This document shows positions 1-5,600 of a stretch of 7,783 nucleotides of DNA, one piece after another. How positions within the stretch are numbered: position 1 is the first letter of the stretch; every line of letters starts with the position of its first letter. Below the pieces are notes generated by a model. It made no database searches and was not told where the DNA came from. It saw only the letters and a program-made list of their open reading frames with translations. The position numbers were made by a program, and so were the translations under genes. Origin of the DNA: an uncultured Gammaproteobacteria bacterium (GTDB taxonomy: Bacteria > Pseudomonadota > Gammaproteobacteria > Pseudomonadales > Litorivicinaceae); contig CAJXXD010000030.1 in the NCBI GenBank assembly GCA_913062835.1, positions 1-7,783 on the forward strand, in the 5' to 3' direction.

Positions 1-255
1 GGCAAGATGGATAAGTGCACATTCTGTGCGGGTGGCCCAGAAGAAGATAATTCGGCTGTTGAGTACCAAAAGTACGGCAGCAACCGAATTGCTGAGGGCA
101 AACTGCCATCATGTGCAGAGCAATGTTCGACCAAGGCACTCTTGGCCGGTGACGGTGACGACGTCGCAGCGATTTATCGCGAGCGCGTAGTTAGCCGTGG
201 ATTCGGTTCTGGTGCTTGGGGCTGGGGAACCGCTTACGAGAAGAAAGGCGGCTAA
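1..255 (+). CDS. fdhB: Formate dehydrogenase iron-sulfur (beta) subunit, C-terminal fragment
   Basis: This is the last 84 residues of a gene that begins before the window; the reading frame is open from base 1. FdhB carries [4Fe-4S] clusters that pass electrons from the Mo/W-containing catalytic subunit to the membrane cytochrome b. The fragment shows part of the ferredoxin-like cysteine pattern: Cys6 and Cys9 in KCTFC, then Cys38 and Cys42 in SCAEQC. These are followed by STKALLAGDGD and YRERVVSRG, which are characteristic of FDH beta subunits. The tail is glycine and tryptophan rich (GSGAWGWG) and shows no membrane helix, unlike E. coli FdnH/FdoH, whose C-terminal helix anchors it. This fits the short-beta-subunit FDH type. 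An ATG lies at base 7 but it is internal to the protein, not the start. The cytochrome b gene follows after 68 bases containing a hairpin. The family assignment is firm; the exact FDH subtype cannot be fixed from this fragment. Confidence 0.9.
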   Translation, partial: GKMDKCTFCAGGPEEDNSAVEYQKYGSNRIAEGKLPSCAEQCSTKALLAGDGDDVAAIYRERVVSRGFGSGAWGWGTAYEKKGG

Positions 256-263
256 CAGCCAAT

Positions 264-298
264 CAGTCAGGTGGGCATAGGCCCACCTGATTGTTTTT
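264..298 (+). terminator. Terminator-like hairpin between fdhB and fdhC
   Basis: Bases 264-276 pair with 281-293 to form a 13-bp stem with one G-T wobble and a four-base loop (ATAG). Five T residues follow at 294-298. This has the form of an intrinsic terminator, yet it lies inside what should be one operon, only 25 bases before the fdhC start codon. It may be a partial terminator or a processing/stabilising stem that sets the ratio of FdhAB to FdhC and the downstream genes. The structure is seen directly; its function is inferred. Confidence 0.65.
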
Positions 299-323
299 AC
301 CCACAACACATCCTGAGGTCGTC

Positions 324-1520
324 ATGAACTTAAAAGTGATCGGTGCGGCTTTGATCGCATTTTTGACGTTTGCCGTGACTCCATCCTATGCCAATGAGGC
401 AACGGATCCACGTGCAACAACGGGCGGCGCGCAAACGCTTGAAGACATTCTTGCGCGGCAACAAGGGCTGGAGGTAGACAACACCTTCCGTCGACAGAAT
501 CAAGGCAATCCAGACAACGCTCAACCCACGAGTGGTGCGCTGGGTTCATTAGGCGGCATCTCAGATGCCGATATTTATCGCGGTATTCGTTTTTCCGATG
601 TGGACATCAAGGTGTCTAACAAAGGACCGGCAGCAGAAATTCTCGTACAGGATGGCGGGATGAGCTGGTTGCTGACACGCGAAAACCAAATTCGTCAGTA
701 CGCGGCGTATGGATTAGGCGGCATTTTAGTGGCCCTGACCGCGTTTTACTTCATCCGCGGCCGGATGACCATTGAAGGCGGCCCATCAGGGGAGACCATC
801 GAACGCTTTAAGAATTTTGAGCGATTCGGACATTGGTGTTTGGCCGGATCCTTCATCATGCTGTCTATCACTGGCTTGATATTGCTGTTTGGTCGCGCTG
901 TGATCATTCCCATCTTTGGGCATCAGGTGAATGGTGCGCTCGCGAATTTCTCAATCTGGGTACACAACAATATCGCTTGGGTGTTTATGTTCTCACTCGT
1001 TGCCATCTTTTTGATGTGGGTGAAGCACAACATTCCGAATAAGCTGGACTGGGAATGGTTGAAAATGGGCGGCGGGATTGTCGGCAGTGGTCACCCGCAC
1101 GCGAAGAAGTTCAACGCGGGCCAAAAGATCATCTTCTGGATGACTATTCTTTTAGGCGCGTCGGTTTCATTGTCGGGACTGTCTTTACTGTTCCCATTCG
1201 AGCTCCCGATGTTTGCAAAAACCTTCGGCATCATGAATTCAGTTTTAGGCACAGCCTTCCCGACTGACCTCTTGGCGCACGAAGAAATGCAGTACGCCCA
1301 CCTTTGGCACGCCATTGTCGCCATCACCATGATGATTGCGATCCTTGCACACATCTACATCGGTAGCGTGGGCATGGAAGGTGCGTTTGATGCGATGGGT
1401 TCAGGGCAGGTCGACCTTGAATGGGCGCGTCAGCACCACGACCTATGGGTCGAAGAAGAGCAGGCGAAAGCGGCTGCTTCATCGGGCGGCACACAAACCG
1501 TCAGTCAGGCAGGGAAATAG
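324..1520 (+). CDS. fdhC: Formate dehydrogenase cytochrome b (gamma) subunit
   Basis: Predicted 398-residue membrane subunit that anchors the FDH and passes electrons from FdhB through haem b to quinone. A signal peptide spans about residues 1-23 (cleavage near SYA-NE). A polar periplasmic region of about 100 residues follows. Predicted membrane segments lie near 127-144, 172-190, 213-233, 267-290 and 327-348. Candidate haem ligands are His170 (ERFGHW), His214 (WVHNN), His329 (LWHA) and His343 (AHIYIG), matching the cytochrome b561/FdnI layout. The protein is much longer than E. coli FdnI because of the N-terminal extension, as in the long FdhC class of many proteobacteria. ATG 324 is preferred over an upstream in-frame start at 291 because TGAGG (314-318) is well spaced and the signal peptide begins there; base 291 lies inside the hairpin. 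The small membrane protein gene starts 2 bases after the stop. The name fdhC is also used for an unrelated formate channel, which this is not. Confidence 0.93.
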   Translation: MNLKVIGAALIAFLTFAVTPSYANEATDPRATTGGAQTLEDILARQQGLEVDNTFRRQNQGNPDNAQPTSGALGSLGGISDADIYRGIRFSDVDIKVSNKGPAAEILVQDGGMSWLLTRENQIRQYAAYGLGGILVALTAFYFIRGRMTIEGGPSGETIERFKNFERFGHWCLAGSFIMLSITGLILLFGRAVIIPIFGHQVNGALANFSIWVHNNIAWVFMFSLVAIFLMWVKHNIPNKLDWEWLKMGGGIVGSGHPHAKKFNAGQKIIFWMTILLGASVSLSGLSLLFPFELPMFAKTFGIMNSVLGTAFPTDLLAHEEMQYAHLWHAIVAITMMIAILAHIYIGSVGMEGAFDAMGSGQVDLEWARQHHDLWVEEEQAKAAASSGGTQTVSQAGK

Positions 1521-1522
1521 CG

Positions 1523-1648
1523 ATGAAAACAATGTTTTTTGCATTCGCCATGACCATCGTTGTCTCATTTGGCGCGTATTTTGTATTGAGTAACATGGGT
1601 CTCTCGTCTGCAGAGACTCAGTCGGCACCTTCGGTCCGTTTGGATTGA
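1523..1648 (+). CDS. Small single-span membrane protein in the FDH operon
   Basis: A 41-residue protein of unknown function. Residues 3-23 form one hydrophobic helix (FFAFAMTIVVSFGAYFVL), followed by a polar tail of about 18 residues ending SVRLD. AGGGA at 1511-1515 sits 7 bases before the ATG, and the gene starts 2 bases after the fdhC stop. The next gene starts 4 bases after its own stop, so it fits an expressed operon member rather than a chance frame. There is no cysteine, so it is not a lipoprotein. It could be a small accessory subunit that packs against FdhC, or an uncleaved signal-anchor protein. I recognise no named family with certainty; the gene call rests on spacing, ribosome site and composition. 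Confidence 0.7.
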   Translation: MKTMFFAFAMTIVVSFGAYFVLSNMGLSSAETQSAPSVRLD

Positions 1649-1652
1649 TGCC

Positions 1653-1886
1653 GTGACGGGGGTGGACCTTGAAATCGACGTGGTCGGTTTGAAGTGTCCA
1701 CTGCCTGTTTTAAAACTAAAAAAAAGAATTGAGCCTTTGAATCCCGGTGCGGTGGTTCAATTAACCACTTCAGACCCGACCACCTTAAAAGATGTGCCTC
1801 ATTTTTGTGACCTGGCAGGTCATGAGCTTTTGAGAAGCGAGCACAAGGGGTCAGCCTTCGTATTTTGGATTCGTTTGGCGAATTGA
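1653..1886 (+). CDS. tusA: TusA/SirA-family sulfur carrier protein
   Basis: A 77-residue cytoplasmic protein, the usual TusA length. The family motif is present as GLKCPLPVLKLKK, with the sulfur-carrying Cys15 in CPLP (15-18). The second half follows the TusA pattern: DPTTLKDVPHFC then HELL, with an aromatic strand near the end. TusA proteins accept persulfide sulfur from a cysteine desulfurase and pass it on. In E. coli TusA influences both tRNA thiolation and molybdenum cofactor supply. Its place in an FDH operon suggests a dedicated sulfur donor for the Mo/W-bis-PGD cofactor, perhaps through FdhD; this is inference. The start is GTG at 1653, since the ATG at 1648 hits a stop after two codons. 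The ribosome site is weak (TTTGGA, 1639-1644), so translation may be coupled to the gene before. YedF-like relatives share the fold, but the DPTT and HELL features favour TusA proper. Confidence 0.88.
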   Translation: MTGVDLEIDVVGLKCPLPVLKLKKRIEPLNPGAVVQLTTSDPTTLKDVPHFCDLAGHELLRSEHKGSAFVFWIRLAN

Positions 1887-1900
1887 AAAGGGGCTAAGCC

Positions 1901-3232
1901 ATGGTGTACATCCGTTTGTTCATCGCACCTATTTTCATGTTACTGACGTTGTCCACCCACGCATTTGATCGATATACCGCGCATGGCGGTCCGATTAAGG
2001 GGCTGGCCTATTCTGAGGCTTCAAATCTCGCCGTCAGCGCAAGCTTTGATTACACCGCCGTGGTCTGGCACGCCGATGGTATGCAGGAGCTTAAAAGGCT
2101 TGTGGCTCATAATGCCGCGGTCAATGCCGCCGCTTTCTCCTCGGACGGTCAATGGCTGGCCACAGGTGGCGATGATTTTGCGATTCATCTGTGGTCTGTT
2201 GACGACTTGGTCAACGGGAGTGAGTCAATTGGCTCGATTCCACTGACAGGCCACACCGCTAAAATCGTGCACCTCGAGTTCAGTGCAGACGGCCGGACGC
2301 TTCTCAGTTCAAGTTGGGATCACACTGTTGGCATATGGGACGTTGAAAGCGGTCAGCTGATTCGTCAATTGAAGGGCCATCAAGGCCCTGTGAATGCGGC
2401 TGTTTTTGCTACCTCGGGTGAGCAGGTCTACTCTGCCGGCGCCGACGGTCACATCCGTCTTTGGAACCTTGAAACCGGTGAATATGTTCGAAGCCTGGTC
2501 CGGAATGGGTTTGGTATCAATGTCATGGACTTTGACCCGGTCTTAGATCTTCTGGCGTATGGAGGCAGCAACGGGGTCATGGGATTGGTGTCGTTGGCGG
2601 ATCGCAGCCGGGATCTTGAACTCTGGGTCGGTGGTCCTCCTGTGTTGGCGGTGTCGATCGATGGGGCGTCAGAGAAAGTGGCTTTTGGCACGGCAGAAGG
2701 GCGTGTGATGATTGCCGATACCTATGTGGGGGATATTGAGCACGACTTTACAGCGGTCAAAGGTCCGGTGTGGGCGATGTCGTTGTTACCCAATGCGGAA
2801 GGTCTTTTGTTTGCGGGATTGGACGATTGGGTGACACGGATTCCACTGCAAGATTTTAAAGTACCCAGTCGGTTGCCCGATCGAGATCGCCGGTTTCATC
2901 CCGACGAGCCCATCGACAATGGGCAGCGACAATTTGCTCGGAAGTGCAGCGTCTGCCATAGCTTGACCGCGTCGACTGAGCGTCGGGCTGGTCCCACGCT
3001 ATATGGCGTATTTGGCCGCAAGGTGGGTGCGGTGGCTGGCTATCCATACTCTCCTGAATTGAAGGCCATGGATCTGGTGTGGACTGAAGAGACCATTGAC
3101 GCGTTGTTCCGCGATGGCCCCGATGTGGTCACTCCCGGCTCTAAGATGCCGATTCAACGAATCAAAGCACAAAAAGATCGCGACGATCTCATCAGTTACC
3201 TAAAGCGGGCGACTGCCCCGGTGACTCCTTGA
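1901..3232 (+). CDS. Secreted WD40 propeller fused to monohaem cytochrome c
   Basis: A 443-residue exported protein. A signal peptide covers about residues 1-21 (ending STHA-F). Residues 25-320 form WD40-type repeats. The clearest begin near 28, 70, 118 and 160 and end in W-containing strands (IHLWSV, VGIWDV, IRLWNL). Degenerate repeats follow near 201, 245 and 284, which fits a seven-bladed propeller. Residues 338-438 are a class I cytochrome c: haem site CSVCH (Cys349, Cys352, His353), AGPTLYGVFGRKVG, and a likely axial Met416 in PGSKMP. Propellers usually bind partners and the haem carries electrons, so it may accept electrons in the periplasm or dock with FDH; the role is inferred. ATG 1901 has AAAGGGG at 1887-1893 and lies 14 bases after tusA. 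The next gene overlaps its end by 4 bases. The order propeller-then-cytochrome is opposite to that of cytochrome cd1 nitrite reductase, and no d1-haem function is implied. Confidence 0.9.
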   Translation: MVYIRLFIAPIFMLLTLSTHAFDRYTAHGGPIKGLAYSEASNLAVSASFDYTAVVWHADGMQELKRLVAHNAAVNAAAFSSDGQWLATGGDDFAIHLWSVDDLVNGSESIGSIPLTGHTAKIVHLEFSADGRTLLSSSWDHTVGIWDVESGQLIRQLKGHQGPVNAAVFATSGEQVYSAGADGHIRLWNLETGEYVRSLVRNGFGINVMDFDPVLDLLAYGGSNGVMGLVSLADRSRDLELWVGGPPVLAVSIDGASEKVAFGTAEGRVMIADTYVGDIEHDFTAVKGPVWAMSLLPNAEGLLFAGLDDWVTRIPLQDFKVPSRLPDRDRRFHPDEPIDNGQRQFARKCSVCHSLTASTERRAGPTLYGVFGRKVGAVAGYPYSPELKAMDLVWTEETIDALFRDGPDVVTPGSKMPIQRIKAQKDRDDLISYLKRATAPVTP

Positions 3233-3921
3233 GATTTTGGCTGGTTGGCGCGTTCCTGTCGCTCGGTATGGCCTCTGTTGCCGTCAGTGACCACGGTCCA
3301 CTGACCTGGACCGCCAGCCATCAGTCGGTGGTTCGCGTCATGCCGACTTGGCCCGGGTATGAGCGCCCCGGATTTGGAGCGCCTCTAGGCTCTGCACCCA
3401 TGGGTTCGGGCGTATTTTGGTCTCAGGCAAAAGGTCAGCCCACGGCTTGGGTGCTGACGGCTGCCCATGTCATTTCCAATGCCGAGCGCGTTGAAATCGA
3501 AACGCCGGACGGGCGTCGTGTGGATGTCGAAGTCGCGACAGTCGATGTTGAAGCTGATTTGGCCCTCTTGAAAGCACCGTTTGAGCAATTGGGGTTAACC
3601 CTAGTGACAGATGAGCCCCTGGTGGGCTCTCATGCCTGTGCGCTCGGCTATCCGTTTGGCTTGCCCTTGAGTTTCAGTTGCGGTGTGGTATCTGGCCTGA
3701 ATCGGTCTGGTTTGGGTTTTAACGCCGTCGAGGACTTCATTCAGACGGATGCAGCGGTCAATCCCGGTGGATCGGGTGGTGCGCTGGTCAATTCAGATGG
3801 GGAGTTGATCGGACTGGTGTCTGCCATTTTCACTAAGGAGGCTGACATCGACGCCGGGGTCAATTTTGCGGTGTCGGCACCTGTCATCTCGGCTCGACTC
3901 GTACCTTACCTCACACAATAA
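3229..3921 (+). CDS. Secreted trypsin-like (DegP/HtrA-type) serine protease without PDZ
   Basis: A 230-residue protein with a signal peptide near residues 1-20. The chymotrypsin fold follows, with an apparently intact catalytic triad: His80 in LTAAHV, Asp110 in EADLALLK and Ser182 in NPGGSGGAL. The LGYPFG segment (139-144) and QTDAAVNPG (172-180) are typical of HtrA/DegP proteases. The chain ends right after the protease domain, so the PDZ domains that control DegP-type enzymes are absent. Cys137 and Cys151 could form a disulfide in the periplasm. The start is an unusual TTG that overlaps the previous stop as TTGA, with GGTGA at 3220-3224. This points to translation coupled to the WD40-cytochrome c. 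It may process or quality-check that protein or FDH subunits; the substrate is unknown. The fold and active site are clear, the role is not. Confidence 0.9.
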   Translation: MRFWLVGAFLSLGMASVAVSDHGPLTWTASHQSVVRVMPTWPGYERPGFGAPLGSAPMGSGVFWSQAKGQPTAWVLTAAHVISNAERVEIETPDGRRVDVEVATVDVEADLALLKAPFEQLGLTLVTDEPLVGSHACALGYPFGLPLSFSCGVVSGLNRSGLGFNAVEDFIQTDAAVNPGGSGGALVNSDGELIGLVSAIFTKEADIDAGVNFAVSAPVISARLVPYLTQ

Positions 3922-3966
3922 TTAAAATAGCAGAGACTGGTGTACTCTTAAGACATAGGAGGACCC
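3922..3966 (+). promoter_or_regulatory. Leader of the regulator gene with strong ribosome site
   Basis: This 45-base gap holds a full Shine-Dalgarno AGGAGG at 3957-3962, four bases before the GTG at 3967, which decides the start. An A+T-rich stretch (3918-3928) and an extended -10-like TGTACTCT (3941-3948) could form a weak promoter, but no good -35 box is visible. A perfect 8-base palindrome TCTTAAGA (3946-3953) overlaps the -10-like sequence and could be a regulator binding site. There is no terminator, so read-through from the FDH operon is equally possible. Only the ribosome site is convincing. Confidence 0.4.
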
Positions 3967-4830
3967 GTGTCTGAGTATCTAACCACCAAAGAAGTTGCTG
4001 ATTTACTCCGTTTGAAAGAGCGCAAAGTCTATGACTTAGCGGCTCGAGGCGAAATCCCTTGTGTGAAGGCCACCGGTAAGCTCTTATTCCCTCGGCTCGA
4101 TATGCAGCGTTGGATGGAGAGTCGGGGTGGAGTGGCCGGCCAGGGAGCCATCCCTCAGACACTCCTCGGTTCACACGATCCGCTGTTGGAGTGGGCCTTG
4201 GGCGCAAGCGGTTCGGGTATCCCCACGTTGATGGGTGGAAGTTTGGATGGGCTCTCACGTTTTACAAAACGCGAGGGCGCCATCTGCGGCCTGCATATAC
4301 CTGGCGACGACTTAGAGCAGTGGAATATTGACGCGGTCGAAACCGAGTGTAGCGAGATGCCTGTGGTGCTCATGCATTGGGCCAAGCGTCGCCGGGGTCT
4401 GATAGTGCGCTCTGACTGCTCCCTGACTGATTTCGCCTCGCTCTCTGATGTTCGTTTTGTGGGGCGCCAAGCTGACTCTGGCTCTCATCAGATTTTGGCT
4501 CAGCAGTTAATGCATCATCGGCTTGAGTTCTCTGACTTGAATGTGGTCCGGGAAGCCCGGACCGAAACTGAGGCGGCTCTTCTGCTGGTGGAAGGGCAAG
4601 CCGATGTCACCTTTGGCTTGGAATGTTTTGCCAGCCGGTATCAATTGAAGTTCGTGCCGGTGTGCACTGAGTGGTTCGATCTATTGGTGGATCGTCATGC
4701 CTATTTTGAACCCTCGTTTCAGAGGCTTTTACAGTTCACTCGAAGCGATGCGTTTCTCGAGGAATCGTCACGATTTGTGGGGTATGACATTGGCTCACTG
4801 GGGCAAATTCGATTTAACGGCGCCCGTTAA
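3967..4830 (+). CDS. HTH regulator with PBP-like (molybdate-binding type) sensor domain
   Basis: A 287-residue cytoplasmic protein with no signal peptide. Residues 3-52 are an excisionase-type winged helix-turn-helix (LTTKEVADLLRLKERKVYDL, then a wing and FPRLDMQRWM). Residues 66-280 resemble the type 2 periplasmic-binding fold of the PBP_like/COG1910 group. Landmarks are GSHDPLLEWAL (68-78), a GGSLDGLSRF segment (90-99), RQADSGSHQIL (167-177), EGQADVTFGLE (209-219) and FVPVCTEWFDLLVDR (229-243). COG1910 is described as a molybdate-binding domain, so the protein probably senses molybdate or tungstate and controls FDH and/or importer genes. Ligand and targets are inferred. It starts with GTG behind a strong AGGAGG. 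It follows the protease gene by 45 bases and converges on the ATPase gene with a 4-base overlap of stop codons. It is not ModE-like: there is no TOBE/Mop domain. Confidence 0.87.
   Translation: MSEYLTTKEVADLLRLKERKVYDLAARGEIPCVKATGKLLFPRLDMQRWMESRGGVAGQGAIPQTLLGSHDPLLEWALGASGSGIPTLMGGSLDGLSRFTKREGAICGLHIPGDDLEQWNIDAVETECSEMPVVLMHWAKRRRGLIVRSDCSLTDFASLSDVRFVGRQADSGSHQILAQQLMHHRLEFSDLNVVREARTETEAALLLVEGQADVTFGLECFASRYQLKFVPVCTEWFDLLVDRHAYFEPSFQRLLQFTRSDAFLEESSRFVGYDIGSLGQIRFNGAR
4545..4563. repeat. Perfect G+C-rich inverted repeat inside the regulator gene
   Basis: GGTCCGGG (4545-4552) and CCCGGACC (4556-4563) are perfect 8-base arms around a three-base loop. The sequence codes for part of the ligand-binding domain (residues 193-199). 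No T-run follows on either strand, so it is not an intrinsic terminator. It may be a coding coincidence. Confidence 0.5.
4814..4830. repeat. Inverted repeat spanning the two convergent stop codons
   Basis: TTAACGG (4814-4820) and CCGTTAA (4824-4830) are perfect 7-base arms with loop CGC. The right arm contains both stop codons: TAA of the regulator (4828-4830) and, on the other strand, TAA of the ATPase gene (4829-4827). The transcripts of both operons would end in the same hairpin. Neither side has a clear T-run, so action as a bidirectional terminator or transcript-end stabiliser is only possible. Confidence 0.5.
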
Positions 4831-5600
4831 CTCCTTTTGGCTTTGGGTTTGGCCACGCACACAGGCAGCCCATCCACCGATCCAATGCCAATCGATGTGT
4901 CATACAGGGTGTTGAGCAGGTCCTCGGTGAGTATTTGTTTGGCTGCACCTTGGTCCAAGAGTCGCCCATCTTTGAGTACCACCACTTGGTTGGCCAGTTG
5001 CATGGCATGGGTGGGATTGTGGGTCGATAGCACCACCGTCCATCCGTCTGTTGCCAATCGCGCCACTTCATCCAATACCCGAATTTCGTTTCCAAAATCC
5101 AAACTGGCAGTGGGTTCGTCGAGTACCAGCATGGAGGCGCCTTGCGCTAACGCGCGGGCGAGAATCACCAACTGTCGCTGTCCGCCTGAGAGTTTAGTGA
5201 ACTCTTGATGGGCTAGGTGTGCAATCTGTAATTGGGCAAGCGCAGCCTCGGCGCTGTCATGGTCTTCGGCGCTTGGGGTGCTGAACATCCCCACGTGTGC
5301 GGTCCGCCCCATCAACACCATTTCGATGGCGGTGTAGGGGAACACGTGCTGTTGAATTTGCGGGACATAGGCAATTTGCCGCGCCCGTTCAAGATCTGAC
5401 AACGAGGACAGAGGCTTTCCATGCAAGGAGACAGAGCCCGCCAAGGGGGGCAGCAGTCCCATTAAGGTTTTGAACAGTGTGGTTTTTCCGCACCCATTGG
5501 GTCCAAGCAGGGCGTGCAATTGGCCAGGCGCAAAGGTGACAGACAAATCTTCGAGGATGGGTTGGCTGTAGCCGACCGAGAGGGCCTTTGTTTCGATCAT
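4827..5600 (-). CDS. ABC importer ATP-binding protein (FepC/BtuD type)
   Basis: A 257-residue ATPase that powers the neighbouring FecCD-type permease at the inner face of the membrane. All motifs are present: Walker A GPNGCGKTT (33-41), Q-loop Gln81 in YVPQ, signature LSGGQRQ (137-143), Walker B MLVLDE (157-162), D-loop SLD and switch His194 (STHNP). Length and spacing match the FepC/BtuD/FhuC branch, which includes MolC of the Haemophilus influenzae molybdate importer. The last 25 residues form a short basic tail (KPKAKRS). The ATG at 5600 overlaps the permease stop as ATGA and is preferred over an in-frame ATG at 5633 that would add 11 residues within the permease gene. GGGG lies six bases before the chosen start. 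The substrate is inferred to be an oxyanion from the FDH and COG1910-type neighbours; siderophore or cobalamin uptake remains possible. Confidence 0.92.
   Translation of the reverse strand: MIETKALSVGYSQPILEDLSVTFAPGQLHALLGPNGCGKTTLFKTLMGLLPPLAGSVSLHGKPLSSLSDLERARQIAYVPQIQQHVFPYTAIEMVLMGRTAHVGMFSTPSAEDHDSAEAALAQLQIAHLAHQEFTKLSGGQRQLVILARALAQGASMLVLDEPTASLDFGNEIRVLDEVARLATDGWTVVLSTHNPTHAMQLANQVVVLKDGRLLDQGAAKQILTEDLLNTLYDTSIGIGSVDGLPVCVAKPKAKRS

Noticed and set aside
291..323. Upstream start for FdhC
   Set aside because: It would begin inside the hairpin and put a polar stretch before the signal peptide; the ATG at 324 has a well-placed ribosome site.
2373..2389. Inverted repeat AGGGCC/GGCCCT in the WD40 gene
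   Set aside because: Six-base arms encoding a KGHQGP turn of a WD40 repeat; no regulatory feature nearby.
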